The notes beneath the pieces are model-generated. The model worked only from the letters and a program-made list of their open reading frames with translations. It was not told where the DNA came from and searched no databases. A stretch of 64,000 nt of DNA from Rhodanobacter sp. Root480 (GTDB taxonomy: Bacteria; Pseudomonadota; Gammaproteobacteria; Xanthomonadales; Rhodanobacteraceae). Location: the NCBI RefSeq assembly GCF_001426645.1, contig NZ_LMEX01000004.1:186492-250491 (forward strand). The letters run 5' to 3'. Made by a program: the position numbers and the translations under genes. Of this stretch, positions 1-9,720 are shown piece by piece (positions within the stretch are counted from its first letter, which is position 1; the number at the start of each line of letters is the position of its first letter).

Positions 1-1898
1 GTGGCGTGCACCGGGTTGTCGCTCCAGCCGTAGCGCACCGCGATCGGCACGCTGACGTCGGCGCTTGATACCACCACGGTGTCGCCCTCGATGCGTGCCT
101 CGGCGGGGTGGAACTGCCGATCGGCCCCGGCCACCTGGAAGCCGCCCAGCTTGCCGCCGCGCGCGGCCAGCGGGCTGCCTTGCGTGTCGAACGAGAGGAT
201 GGCGCGCGGGCCATCGATGCGGATCGCGGTGTAACGCGGCCCGGCATACACCAGCGTGTCGCCGTACACCACGTGCCGCGCCGCCAGCGCCAGCCGATGG
301 CCGACGTCCTGCTTGTCGACCGGGTGGATATCGTCGGGATTGCCGATGTCGATGGTCACCGCCTGCCCCGTGGCCGGCAGGCTCAACGCAGCCGATTGCG
401 AGGCGCGCAGTTGTGCCCACGGACTCGATTGCGCGGTGTCCTGGCCGGAAATCCAGTTGGCCAGTTGCACCCACAGGAACGGCAGCCGCGGTTGCTGCCA
501 GTCCGCGCGCCACGCCTTGATCATGGTGGCGAACTGGTCGCGATAACGGCTCGCATCGCCGGGGCCGGCGTTCGCCTCGCCCTGGTACCACAGCACGCCG
601 CGCAGCGGGTAGCGGATCAGCGGGTGGATCATCTTGTTGTAGAGCAGCGTGGCCAGCTGGTTCTTGTCGTCCAGCGTGGTGATGGTCACCGTCGCCGGTA
701 CCGGGCGGAACTGCCAGTCGCCGGCCAGCGGGTGGCGCTTGCCGCCTTGCGCCTGCACGTAGAGCATGTCGGCGTCGCCATAGATGCCGCCGTAGCCGCC
801 TTCATCGGTGACCTGCAACGCGATGGTGTTGCGCCCCGCATGCAGCAGCGCCGGTGCCACGTGGTAGACGCGGGCGACGTTCCATTCGTCGCTTTCCGCG
901 GTTACGCGCTTGCCGTTGACCCATGCCTGCGCGGTGTCGTCGAACTTGCCCAGGCCCAGCTGCACGCCATGCGCGGCTTCGGCCGCATCGAGGGTGAAGC
1001 TGGTGCGATACCAGGCCACGCCGTCCATGCCGAAATAACCGGCCTTTTCCCAGTACGCGGGCACCGCCATGGATGCCCAATCGCCGGTATCCAGCGTCGC
1101 CGCAGCCCATGATGGTTCGCCGCTGGCGTCCATCACCGGACCCTTCGCTCCGGCCCCGGCCTCGAGCCGCTTCCACGTAGCCTGCGTCTTGCGTCGATCC
1201 TCCGCCGCCAGGCCGGCGGCCTGCGCGCTCACCACCGACGGCGAAACGCCAGTGCTGGCGGCATCCATCCACGCCTCGATGCGGCTGCCGCCCCAGCTGC
1301 TGTGGATCATGCCGATGGGCACGCCGGTGCGCTTGCGGATCTCGCGCGCGAAGAACCAGCACACGGCGGAAAAGTCGCCCGCCGTCTGCGGCGTGGCGTG
1401 CTGCCAGCTGCCACCGGCGAGATGCTCGGACGGCTCGCCCGACCATGACTTGGGCACGGTGAAACCGCGGATGCCGGCATCGTTGGCGCGGGCGATCTCC
1501 ACCTTGGCGTTCTGCGCCTGCGACAGCTTGAACTCCATGTTCGACTGGCCCGAACAGAGCCACACGTCGCCCACCATCACGTCGCGTGCCATTTTCTTCT
1601 GCGCGCCGTCGGCGATCGTCAAGGCATACGGACCACCCGCGCCATGGGCTGGCAAGGTGGCTTTCCATTCGCCCTTCGCGCTGGCGGTGGCTTGCGTCGA
1701 TTTGCCGTCGAAGGCCACCCGCACCACGCTGCCCGGCGCAGCCCAGCCCCACACGTTCAGCGGCTGGTCGCGCTGCAGTACCGCGCCGTCGGTAAACAGC
1801 AACGGGACATCGAGCGAGGCCGCTGGCGCCGTCGCGGCGCAGGCCAGCGGGCTGCACAACAACGCGAGCCACGCCATGTGATTCAGACGGCTATTCAT
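1..1898 (-). CDS. Sialate O-acetylesterase-like (CE20-type) carbohydrate acetylesterase, 3' end cut by window edge
   Basis: I translated the reverse strand from an ATG at 1898. The frame is open to position 3 (632 residues) and ends in RYGWSDNPVHA, typical of the extreme C-terminus of this family, so only a few tens of residues are missing. It has an N-terminal signal peptide, the nucleophile motif GQSNME (about residues 117-122), IHSSWGGSRIEAW, GVLWYQGEANAG and a late DDIHP carrying the Asp/His pair. The family removes acetyl groups from sugars. In Xanthomonas a CE20 member acts on acetylated xyloglucan, which fits the GH74/GH31 neighbours; the substrate is inferred. Its start overlaps the stop of the GH36 gene (ATGA), with a G-rich RBS, suggesting translational coupling. 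Confidence 0.88.
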   Translation of the reverse strand, partial: MNSRLNHMAWLALLCSPLACAATAPAASLDVPLLFTDGAVLQRDQPLNVWGWAAPGSVVRVAFDGKSTQATASAKGEWKATLPAHGAGGPYALTIADGAQKKMARDVMVGDVWLCSGQSNMEFKLSQAQNAKVEIARANDAGIRGFTVPKSWSGEPSEHLAGGSWQHATPQTAGDFSAVCWFFAREIRKRTGVPIGMIHSSWGGSRIEAWMDAASTGVSPSVVSAQAAGLAAEDRRKTQATWKRLEAGAGAKGPVMDASGEPSWAAATLDTGDWASMAVPAYWEKAGYFGMDGVAWYRTSFTLDAAEAAHGVQLGLGKFDDTAQAWVNGKRVTAESDEWNVARVYHVAPALLHAGRNTIALQVTDEGGYGGIYGDADMLYVQAQGGKRHPLAGDWQFRPVPATVTITTLDDKNQLATLLYNKMIHPLIRYPLRGVLWYQGEANAGPGDASRYRDQFATMIKAWRADWQQPRLPFLWVQLANWISGQDTAQSSPWAQLRASQSAALSLPATGQAVTIDIGNPDDIHPVDKQDVGHRLALAARHVVYGDTLVYAGPRYTAIRIDGPRAILSFDTQGSPLAARGGKLGGFQVAGADRQFHPAEARIEGDTVVVSSADVSVPIAVRYGWSDNPVHA

Positions 1899-4138
1899 CG
1901 TTTACCCCCGACCCGATCGAACACGATGGCGGCGGCCTGGTAGTCGCCCTTCAGGGCCAGGTCGATGCCGTGATTCATCCAGTAGGCGCCGCTGGCTTCG
2001 GCCAGCGTGCCCGCCACCGGCGCGCCATGCAGCGAACGCCAACGATAGCGCGCATCGGGGTCGAGCCCCTGCAGGCGCACGCGCGGATATGGGTACTTCA
2101 TCTGACCGGCATGCAGGAAGGCGAACAGCACGGCTTGCTTGCCGTCCTGTGAAACCGACTCAGTAGCTGCATGCGGGCTGTCGTCACGCGGCGACAGCAA
2201 CCGGTACAGCTTGCCCTGCTGCACGCTGGCACGGATCGCCTTGTACTCGGCCACGTATTTTTTTGCGGCGGCAAAGTCCTGCGCCGTCCAGTGCAGCAGA
2301 TTGGCGCCGATGCCCAGTGAACCCTGCATCGAGGACAGGAAGCGGTAATCCAGCGAGGTGCTGCGGTCGTTCACCCAGTTCGGCGAATCCGTGACCCAGG
2401 CCATCATCACGGCCGGCGCGTAGGCATAGCTGAAACCGTCCTGGATCGACAGGCGATCGAACGGGTCAGTGTTGTCGGACGTCCATACCTCGTCGGTGTG
2501 GCCCAGGATGCCCAGGTCGACGCGGCCCCCGCCGCCCGAGCACGACTCGATCTCCACATTCGGATGGCGCTTGCGCAGCTCGGCCAGGATGCCGTACAGG
2601 TTGCGCACGTAGTCGACGTAGACCTTCTGCTGCTGGTCGGGCGCCACCTGCGGCCAGCCCGGCTCGGACCAGTTGCGGTTGTAATCCCACTTCAGGAACG
2701 CGATGTCGTTGTGGCTGAGCAGGTCGTCCAGCACCTTGAACACGTGGTCGCGCACGTCCTGCCGCGCCAGGTTCAGCACCAGCTGGTTGCGCCCCTCGCT
2801 GCGCGGGCGGTCGGTGAAATTCAGTACCCAATCGGGATGCGCACGGTACAGGTCGCTGTCCGGGTTGACCATCTCGGGCTCGACCCACAGGCCGAAATCC
2901 ATCTTCAGCGCATGCACCTTGTCGATCAGCGGCTTCAACCCGTGCGGGAATTTCTTCGGGTTGACCACCCAGTCGCCCAACCCGGCATGGTCGTCATTGC
3001 GGGCGCCGAACCAGCCGTCGTCCATCACGAAACGCTCCACCCCGATGCTGGCGGCCAGCTCGGCCAGATGCTCCTGGCCGGCCTGGTCGACGGCGAAGTT
3101 GGTGGCTTCCCACGAGTTGTAGAGCACCGGGCGCAGCCGCGGTTTCGGATGCTGGGGCACGATCTGCGCCAGCTCGAACCGGTGCAGCAGGCGCGATGCC
3201 TCGCCGATGCCGCCGCTGGTGTAGCCGGCGTAGAAAACCGGTGTGCTCAGGGATTCGCCCGGCGCCAGCGGCCAGGCGAAATCGAACGGGTTGAAGCCGC
3301 CGGTGACCCGTACCTGATGCAGCACGCCCTGCTCCACGGTGATGCGCCAGGAGCCGCTCCAAGCCAGCGCACCGAACCACACGTCACCGTGATCCTCGGC
3401 CCAGTCGCCGCCGCGCTCGATCGCGAACCACGGGTTGTTCTCGTGGCCGGTGGAACCGCGCCGGCTCTCCAGCACGGTGTTGCCGGGCGTGATCGCGCGG
3501 GTCTGCAACTGCCATTCGCCGGCCCAGCGGCCGGTGAGGTAGCGCAGCGAATAATTCTCGCCAGCAGGCAGGTTCCAACTGGCCGCGGCCACGCTGTCAA
3601 TCGTCACCACCTGCTTGGTGTGGTTCTCGATCAGCGCCGAGCGGCCGATGATGCCGGTGGCCGGGTCGACCACATAGTGCAGCGTCACATCCAGCGGCTG
3701 GCGGATGTCGCGCAGGTGCACGTCCAGCGTGTCACCCTCGATCCGGTGCGACACGTAGTGCAGCACCAGGTCGCGATTGCCATCGGCGTAGCGCAGTTTC
3801 AGGTCCGGCTCCACGTACATGGAGCCGCCCCAGCCGGCGTATTCCTGCAGGCTGGTGCTGGTCGGCGGATCGAACGAGACATTGCCCTCGTTGGTATGCG
3901 CCGCGGGCAATGCGTCACCCGTCGCCAGCCGCGCGCCCCAGTACAGCGTCTGCAACTGATCGTTCTCGTTGACGCCGAACGCGTAGGTCACCGCATCGGT
4001 ATCGATGCGGAATACCTGCGTGGTGGCGTCGTAGCGGATGGTCTGCGCCTGCGCCACGGCAGCCACGCCCATCAACACGCACGCCAGCAGCAGCCGTCGC
4101 GTCGCGCACCACGATCGAGAAAAGGCGGCTGGATTCAT
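1895..4138 (-). CDS. GH36 alpha-galactosidase, secreted
   Basis: The 747-residue protein hydrolyses terminal alpha-1,6-galactosides. A signal peptide ends near residue 32 (VAQAQ). The catalytic (beta/alpha)8 domain carries the nucleophile Asp485 in FLKWDYNRNW, the conserved SCSGGGGR (532-539) and the acid/base Asp555 in VWTSDNTD, all standard for GH36. Length matches bacterial GH36 enzymes with an N-terminal beta-sandwich. It is the fourth gene of a TBDR-GH74-GH36-esterase operon and overlaps both neighbours by 4 bp. Xanthomonas xyloglucan loci usually use a beta-galactosidase for galactosyl side chains. An alpha-galactosidase here suggests the locus also handles galactomannan-type or other alpha-galactosyl substrates; that is inference. 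Confidence 0.95.
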   Translation of the reverse strand: MNPAAFSRSWCATRRLLLACVLMGVAAVAQAQTIRYDATTQVFRIDTDAVTYAFGVNENDQLQTLYWGARLATGDALPAAHTNEGNVSFDPPTSTSLQEYAGWGGSMYVEPDLKLRYADGNRDLVLHYVSHRIEGDTLDVHLRDIRQPLDVTLHYVVDPATGIIGRSALIENHTKQVVTIDSVAAASWNLPAGENYSLRYLTGRWAGEWQLQTRAITPGNTVLESRRGSTGHENNPWFAIERGGDWAEDHGDVWFGALAWSGSWRITVEQGVLHQVRVTGGFNPFDFAWPLAPGESLSTPVFYAGYTSGGIGEASRLLHRFELAQIVPQHPKPRLRPVLYNSWEATNFAVDQAGQEHLAELAASIGVERFVMDDGWFGARNDDHAGLGDWVVNPKKFPHGLKPLIDKVHALKMDFGLWVEPEMVNPDSDLYRAHPDWVLNFTDRPRSEGRNQLVLNLARQDVRDHVFKVLDDLLSHNDIAFLKWDYNRNWSEPGWPQVAPDQQQKVYVDYVRNLYGILAELRKRHPNVEIESCSGGGGRVDLGILGHTDEVWTSDNTDPFDRLSIQDGFSYAYAPAVMMAWVTDSPNWVNDRSTSLDYRFLSSMQGSLGIGANLLHWTAQDFAAAKKYVAEYKAIRASVQQGKLYRLLSPRDDSPHAATESVSQDGKQAVLFAFLHAGQMKYPYPRVRLQGLDPDARYRWRSLHGAPVAGTLAEASGAYWMNHGIDLALKGDYQAAAIVFDRVGGKR

Positions 4139-6408
4139 GGTTGTTCCCCCTTCGGATCACCGCGGAAGATGCCACGGCCACCGGTAGCAAAATACACGCG
4201 ACCGAACACACGCGGGTCGCCGGTGACGTAACCCACCTCACCGTACTGGTGCGTGTCGTCATTGATGCGCTGCCACTGCGCGCCGCCGTCGATCGAACGG
4301 AACAGTCCGCGCTGGCCCGCGATGGCACCGGCGAGGAACAGGGTCGCTTCGTCGTGACCCGGCGCGGGCTTGCCAAAGCCCAGCGATACGGCGCTGTCGA
4401 TGCCGTGGCTCTGTCGCAGCAAATGCCCGTCGTCACGGCCATGGATCACGCCACCGCGCGCGCTGACCGCCACCAGCTCGCCGGCCTGCCCCGGCACCGC
4501 ATAGACCACCGCGTTGGTGGGCCGGCGCGGCGGCTGGTACTGCTGCTTCACCGCAACGCCGAACGCACCATCGATCGCGCTGAAATGCAGCCCGCCATCG
4601 TGGCTGGCGAACAGCGCGCCGGTGGCGATGTCCTGCGCATAGAAACGCTGCGGGTCGACACGATCGGCCAGCACTCGTGCCGCCTTCGGCAAACCCGCTG
4701 CCGCCTGCCAATGCCTGCCCCAGTCGCGGGTGACATACGCGTTGCCCGCGTCCAGCGGAAACCACACCGCGCTGCGGCCATCGGCGGCCACGGCCACCGT
4801 GCCTTCGCCCTTGCCGCCCGGCTCGCTGGCAAACGCGCGCCAGCTGCGAGCGCCATCCAGCGAATACGCAGCGCGCACCGCGTCGACCGGCCCGCGGATG
4901 CGACCCGTGCGCACCACCACGCGCGGCGCGTTGCCGGCCACGTCGATGCTGTAGCCGTTGGCGTAGCGCGGCGGCGAGGCGAACTGCAGCGGCGCCACGT
5001 CGAGGTCGTCATGGCGGAAACCATCAAGGTCGCCCACCGCGCTCAGCAGGTGCGCGCCCTCGGCCGGGCTGGCCAACCCCAGCGGCACGGTTTCCTCCAG
5101 GTTGGTGTCCTGGAACCACCAGTCCACCGTGCCGCCGTGGTCGAACGCGCGCATGTTGCGCGAAGCCCAGACGCCGTAGCCGGTGACGAACATCACGTGG
5201 TCGGGATGGAACGGATCGATCACCAGGCTGCTCATCCAGTGCGGGTGATGGTCGGCGGTCCAGCGTGCATTCGAATGATCGAAGGTCGAGCGTGGAAACA
5301 CCGGCTGCCAGTGCTGGCCGCCGTCGGTGCTGCGGTAGATCTCGTCGTACGGGGTGTAGTGGCAGAACGTGCTGGCCATCAGGATGCGCGGATCGTGTGC
5401 GTCCACGGTGATGTCGCCCCAGCCGAAACCGCTGGGTTTATCGGTGCGAGGGATCGGCGTGATGTCGGCCCAGCGGCCATCGGCGGGGGTGAATTTCCAC
5501 ACCGCGCCGTCGTTCATGTCGTCCGGGCCGGGCTCGTCGCCGTAGGTCAGGTAGTAACTGCCGTCAGGGCTGTGGCGCATGTGCGTGGGTCGCAAGCCGA
5601 TCGGCTGGCCCGGCACCGCCTGCCAGCTTTTGCCGCCGTCGGTGGAGCGGAACAGGCTGGTTTCGCGGGTGGAAACGCCCGCATACAGCACCGGCGTGGG
5701 CTGGCCGTTCTTGCCGCTGGCCGGCTCGAACACCACGAACACGATGCCGATCGGCTGGCGTCGCCACTGGTTTTTTGCGGTGGAGGCGAACGAGGTCGCC
5801 ACCGCGGGAAACGCGTCGACACGCGCCCAGTGCGCCGCGTGATCGTCGCTGCGCCACAGGCCCGCATCGCGCGAGCCGAAGAAAAGGATGCGGCCATCGT
5901 GCGGGTCGACGGCGAGTCGCTCGCCATTGCCGCGGGCCAGTTCATTGCCGCCCAATTTGAACGGCAGATCGACGCGCTCAAACGTCGCGCCGCGATCGTG
6001 CGAACGCAGAATCGCGCCGTTACCGGCGGCCTCGGTCGTATAGGTGCCGGCGGCCAGGTAGATCCAGCCGGTGTCGTGCGGGTCCACCGCCATGCTTTCG
6101 ATGCCGGTGAGGTTGGCGTCGTCGGCGCCCAGCCAGTCGGTCAGCGGGATCCATTTTTTCGCCGCATCGTCCCAGCGGTACGCGCCACCGACGTCGGTGC
6201 GTGCGTAGTACAAGCCTTTTTCGGCGGGATGAAAAACCAGGCCACTGACATAACCGCCACCACCGATACGCACGCTTTGCCAGTCGTAGTGCACGTCCTG
6301 CGCGACAGCGGCCAGCGGCAACAACAGACCGCAAGCCAGCAGGAAGGCAACACGCCGAAGGCGCGACAGCAGGGTGGAAGGACGATCGGGTCGGTACTGG
6401 CTCATCAT
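4135..6408 (-). CDS. GH74 xyloglucanase (xyloglucan endo-beta-1,4-glucanase), secreted
   Basis: About 757 residues from the ATG-ATG pair at 6408/6405. AGGA lies 4 and 7 nt upstream, so 6405 is equally possible; longer upstream reading lacks a ribosome site. A signal peptide ends around LAAVAQ. Two seven-bladed propellers are implied by repeated Asp-box motifs such as FRSTDGGKSW, YRSTDGGQHW, FASHDGGLHF and FRSIDGGAQW. Likely catalytic aspartates sit in YYARTDVGGAYRW near the N-terminus and in GDLDGFRHDDLD. Members cleave the glucan backbone of xyloglucan outside the cell; the oligosaccharides would enter through the TonB receptor encoded immediately upstream. Its stop overlaps the GH36 start (ATGA). 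Confidence 0.95.
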   Translation of the reverse strand: MMSQYRPDRPSTLLSRLRRVAFLLACGLLLPLAAVAQDVHYDWQSVRIGGGGYVSGLVFHPAEKGLYYARTDVGGAYRWDDAAKKWIPLTDWLGADDANLTGIESMAVDPHDTGWIYLAAGTYTTEAAGNGAILRSHDRGATFERVDLPFKLGGNELARGNGERLAVDPHDGRILFFGSRDAGLWRSDDHAAHWARVDAFPAVATSFASTAKNQWRRQPIGIVFVVFEPASGKNGQPTPVLYAGVSTRETSLFRSTDGGKSWQAVPGQPIGLRPTHMRHSPDGSYYLTYGDEPGPDDMNDGAVWKFTPADGRWADITPIPRTDKPSGFGWGDITVDAHDPRILMASTFCHYTPYDEIYRSTDGGQHWQPVFPRSTFDHSNARWTADHHPHWMSSLVIDPFHPDHVMFVTGYGVWASRNMRAFDHGGTVDWWFQDTNLEETVPLGLASPAEGAHLLSAVGDLDGFRHDDLDVAPLQFASPPRYANGYSIDVAGNAPRVVVRTGRIRGPVDAVRAAYSLDGARSWRAFASEPGGKGEGTVAVAADGRSAVWFPLDAGNAYVTRDWGRHWQAAAGLPKAARVLADRVDPQRFYAQDIATGALFASHDGGLHFSAIDGAFGVAVKQQYQPPRRPTNAVVYAVPGQAGELVAVSARGGVIHGRDDGHLLRQSHGIDSAVSLGFGKPAPGHDEATLFLAGAIAGQRGLFRSIDGGAQWQRINDDTHQYGEVGYVTGDPRVFGRVYFATGGRGIFRGDPKGEQP

Positions 6409-6478
6409 CGCGTCCTGTAGAAAAAGGTGCCGACAACCCGGGAAGGGGTACGGATTGCCGACACCGTGGAGCAACGGA

Positions 6479-9331
6479 TCAGAAACTGAACTGCGCCTTC
6501 AGGCTGAACATGCGGTCGTTGATCTGCACATCACGCGGCCGCGTGTCCACACCGAAGATCGTGGCGCGTTTGGTGTTGGTCAGGTTGACTGCCGCGGCGG
6601 TCAGCGAGAACAGATCCGAGAAGTGATACGTCACCGAGGCGTCGACCTGGCCATAGGCCTTGTCGTAGATCGGCAGATCACCGGTACCGTTGCCGCGCGT
6701 GGTGACCACCCACTGGCTGCGCCAGTTGTAGGCAACGCGGGCGGAAATCGGGCCCTTCTCGTACATCGCCACGAGGTTGTAGCTGTTCTTCGACAGACCT
6801 TCCAACGGCACCTGCAACGGGTTGCCGTCGGTGTCCATCGCATCCGGGCTGGGCGCCTTGCTGTAGACGTAGGTGTAGTTGGCCTGAATGCCCAGTCCGT
6901 CGAAAGGCTCGGGCAGGAAGTCGAAGAAGGTCTGGTAACCCATCTCCGCACCCTTGATCACGCCGTTGTCGCCATTGACCAGGCGGGTGACGTTGTAATC
7001 ATGCGTTGCGCCCAACTGGTCCACATGCGGCTCGTTGACCGAGGTGCTCTGCACGAAGCCGTCCACCGCCTTGTAGAACAGCGCGCCGTAAAGCATCTGG
7101 TTCGGCGCGATGTACCACTCCAGCGACGTGTCGTACTGCTTGGCCGTCATCGGCTTCAGGTAGGGATTGCCGCCGGCATTGCCGGTATAGGCATTCGCGC
7201 CCGTGTCCGCATTCGGCGTGCTCAGGGTCAGCATCGGATTGAGCTGGTCGAAGCTCGGCCGCGACAAGCCCTTCGACGCGGCGAAGCGCCACTGCAAGGT
7301 GTCGGTGAGGTGGACCGTGACGTTGAGGCTGGGCAGGTAGGAGTTGTACGAGTTGTCGACGCTGAGCGGCAGCACCGCGCCGGTCGAGTCGGTCATCACG
7401 CCGTGCGTGCTGACATTCGTGCGCACCGCGCGCACGCCGACATTGCCGTCGACGGGGATGGAACCCAGCTGCGTACCGAAGTTGATCAGGGCGTAGGCGG
7501 CGTAGGTTTTCTCGCCCTGCTTGTTGGTGCCGGTGGCCGGATAGGTCAGCGGGTCGGCCATGCCGAACATGGTGCGCGAGGCATCGTAGTCGTACAGCAA
7601 CGACGGGTTCGGCGCCAGGAACGAGCCGATCACGTCGGCGTCGCCATGGAAGAAATCGGCGAACGAACGCTGCACCCAGGTGGAGTTGTCGAAGTTGGAC
7701 AGCGGCTGGCCGATCCATACGAAACGGTAGCCGGAGTCCTCGGTTTCCGCCTTGCGATCGGTGGTGCGCACGCCGAACTTGATCGACTGCAGAAAATCGC
7801 CGCCGAACGAATACTCGCCATCGGCACGCCAGGCGAATTCGCGCCCGCGGCTCCTGGCCTTGTCGTCCAGCAGGAAGTTGAACGCACTGTTGGCCGGATT
7901 GGTCACGTACGCGTTGTCCACGCCCAACACCGGCGTGTGGCCACCGATGTCCTGATAGAAATACGGCGTGGTGGTGTGGGTGTTGAGGATGTAGCGGAAC
8001 GTGTCGGTCTTGGCCTTGATGTACTGGAAATCGGTCTTCAAGGTGAGGTTGTTGGTGGCGTTCCACGAACCGCCCCACGAGAAGTCGGTGGTGACCGAGT
8101 GGCGCGTGGTGAGGCTGCTGTTGGAGTCGACGCTGACGCCGGCCGTTGGTGCGACGGATGGATCAGGGGCGCCATCGGCATTCACACCACCGGTACCGTT
8201 GAACGTACCGCTGATGAAGTCGCCACTCGGACCGAACTCGAACGGCTTCGTCGGATCGGGAATCATCCCGCTGGTACCGGTGTAGGCGAAGTACGAGTAA
8301 TCGTTCCACTGGAACTTGTAATCCGAACGCAGCGCCTGCGCGTACAACTCGACGTCGGCATTCGGACGCCATTGCAGCGCGACGGACGTACCCAGTCGAC
8401 GGCGCTGTCCCAGCGTCTCGCCGACGCCGCCGCCATGCGGCACCTGCAGCGTGCGGCCTTCGAAGCCGGGGTAATCCGCTTCCGGATAAACCTCACCCGT
8501 CGCCGGGTCGGTGGCGCCGGCGTGGATGGTGTAGAACGGCTCGGTGCTGATCACGTCCTGGCGGAACGAATGCTTCTGGTAGGCCACGTCCACCAGCAGG
8601 CCGAACTCGCCGGCGTCGGTATCCCAGCGGTTGCTGTACAGCGCGGAGGCCGAGGGGTGGCCATCCTTGATCAGGTCGCCGTAGTCGTATTCACCGGTGA
8701 CCGCGATCTTCTGGCCCTCGAAATCGAACGGCTTGTGCGTGCGCAGGTTCACCGTGCCACCGAGGCCGCCCTCGATGATTTCCGCGGACGGGTTCTTGTA
8801 CACATCGATGCCGGCCAGCAGTTCGGACGGCACGTCCTCGAAGCTCAACGCGCGCCCGCCGTTGGCGGTGAAGGCGTCACGGCCGTTGATCTCGGTGCGC
8901 ACCTGGGTCAGGCCGCGGATGGCGATGGTGCTGCCCTCGCCGTAGTTGCGATCGATCTGGATGCCGGTGATGCGCTGCAGTGCCTCGGCCACATTGCTGT
9001 CGGGCAGTTTGCCGATGTCCTCGGCCACGATCGAATCGACGATCTGATCCGCGTTCTGCTTGATCGAGATCGCCGACGCCATGCTGGCGCGCACGCCGGT
9101 GACGGTGACTGCACTGAGACTGGTGGTTTCCTGTTTGGCCGCGTGCTTCTGCGTCTGCTGCGGTGCGGCCTGGTCGGTGGTCGCGCCGGTCGTAGTGTCG
9201 GCCTGTTGCGCCCACACCGCCGCCGGCATGGAGAACATCGCCACGCTCATCGCGATGGCCATCGAAAGGCCGCTGCGGCGCAATGGCACCGCGTCGAACC
9301 GCCGGGATTTGTCGCTGTCTTGCCTGTTCAT
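6479..9331 (-). CDS. TonB-dependent outer-membrane receptor (Xanthomonas/Caulobacter type), oligosaccharide uptake
   Basis: About 950 residues from the ATG at 9331 (GGGAAGA upstream; the following MNRQDSDKSRRF gives a long but normal signal peptide ending at VWAQQ). The plug domain has SAVTVTGVRAS (TonB-box region), SIVAEDIGKLPDSNVAEALQ, ITGIQIDRNYGEGSTIAIRG and IIEGGLGGTVNLRTHKPFDF, diagnostic of the large TIGR01782-type receptors used for plant glycans in Xanthomonas and Caulobacter. The barrel ends in the C-terminal Phe signature (KAQFSF). It is the first gene of the GH74-GH36-esterase unit, so it most likely imports xyloglucan oligosaccharides. Substrate is inferred from context only. Confidence 0.93.
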   Translation of the reverse strand: MNRQDSDKSRRFDAVPLRRSGLSMAIAMSVAMFSMPAAVWAQQADTTTGATTDQAAPQQTQKHAAKQETTSLSAVTVTGVRASMASAISIKQNADQIVDSIVAEDIGKLPDSNVAEALQRITGIQIDRNYGEGSTIAIRGLTQVRTEINGRDAFTANGGRALSFEDVPSELLAGIDVYKNPSAEIIEGGLGGTVNLRTHKPFDFEGQKIAVTGEYDYGDLIKDGHPSASALYSNRWDTDAGEFGLLVDVAYQKHSFRQDVISTEPFYTIHAGATDPATGEVYPEADYPGFEGRTLQVPHGGGVGETLGQRRRLGTSVALQWRPNADVELYAQALRSDYKFQWNDYSYFAYTGTSGMIPDPTKPFEFGPSGDFISGTFNGTGGVNADGAPDPSVAPTAGVSVDSNSSLTTRHSVTTDFSWGGSWNATNNLTLKTDFQYIKAKTDTFRYILNTHTTTPYFYQDIGGHTPVLGVDNAYVTNPANSAFNFLLDDKARSRGREFAWRADGEYSFGGDFLQSIKFGVRTTDRKAETEDSGYRFVWIGQPLSNFDNSTWVQRSFADFFHGDADVIGSFLAPNPSLLYDYDASRTMFGMADPLTYPATGTNKQGEKTYAAYALINFGTQLGSIPVDGNVGVRAVRTNVSTHGVMTDSTGAVLPLSVDNSYNSYLPSLNVTVHLTDTLQWRFAASKGLSRPSFDQLNPMLTLSTPNADTGANAYTGNAGGNPYLKPMTAKQYDTSLEWYIAPNQMLYGALFYKAVDGFVQSTSVNEPHVDQLGATHDYNVTRLVNGDNGVIKGAEMGYQTFFDFLPEPFDGLGIQANYTYVYSKAPSPDAMDTDGNPLQVPLEGLSKNSYNLVAMYEKGPISARVAYNWRSQWVVTTRGNGTGDLPIYDKAYGQVDASVTYHFSDLFSLTAAAVNLTNTKRATIFGVDTRPRDVQINDRMFSLKAQFSF

Positions 9332-9720
9332 CTGATATTTCTTCCCGAAGAATTTGGATTGCTGCGGCAGTGATCTGCGCATGCATGTCGCCGATGGCGA
9401 TGGCACCAACCTGGCGTATATCTCCGGGTTGCGTCAGCGCCCTGCCCGTCCCCTGGTGCTCACTGAAGAACATTCGGTGCACTGGCAGCGCACGCATGCT
9501 GGAGGGAGCGCAACACGGGTGCAATTACGAAATCAGCGATTCGAGTGACGTTTCTTCATTTGCATTCGCCGCAAAACACAAGGTGAATCCACCGCATTGG
9601 CCCACACGAATCCCCGCGAAACACGGCGATCCGAATGCTTTGCGCGCCGGGGGTGATCGACCGACCGTCGTATGCGTTGCACCGCACGAGGGCGAAGACG
9701 GCGACGCAACGTCACGCCAA
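9332..9720. other. 389-bp intergenic region upstream of the TonB receptor operon
   Basis: No credible gene on either strand. It should hold the promoter of the TBDR-GH74-GH36-esterase operon (minus strand) and the 3' end of the GH31 transcript. I found no xyl-box-like palindrome, no clear -35/-10 pair and no strong intrinsic terminator. Confidence 0.5.

Noticed and set aside
802-1872. 356-codon minus-strand frame
   Set aside because: Out-of-frame shadow of the CE20-like esterase, which has signal peptide, GQSNME and DDIHP in another frame running off the left edge.
6374-9373. 999-codon open frame on the plus strand
   Set aside because: Shadow of the TonB receptor on the opposite strand; no domain and implausible composition.
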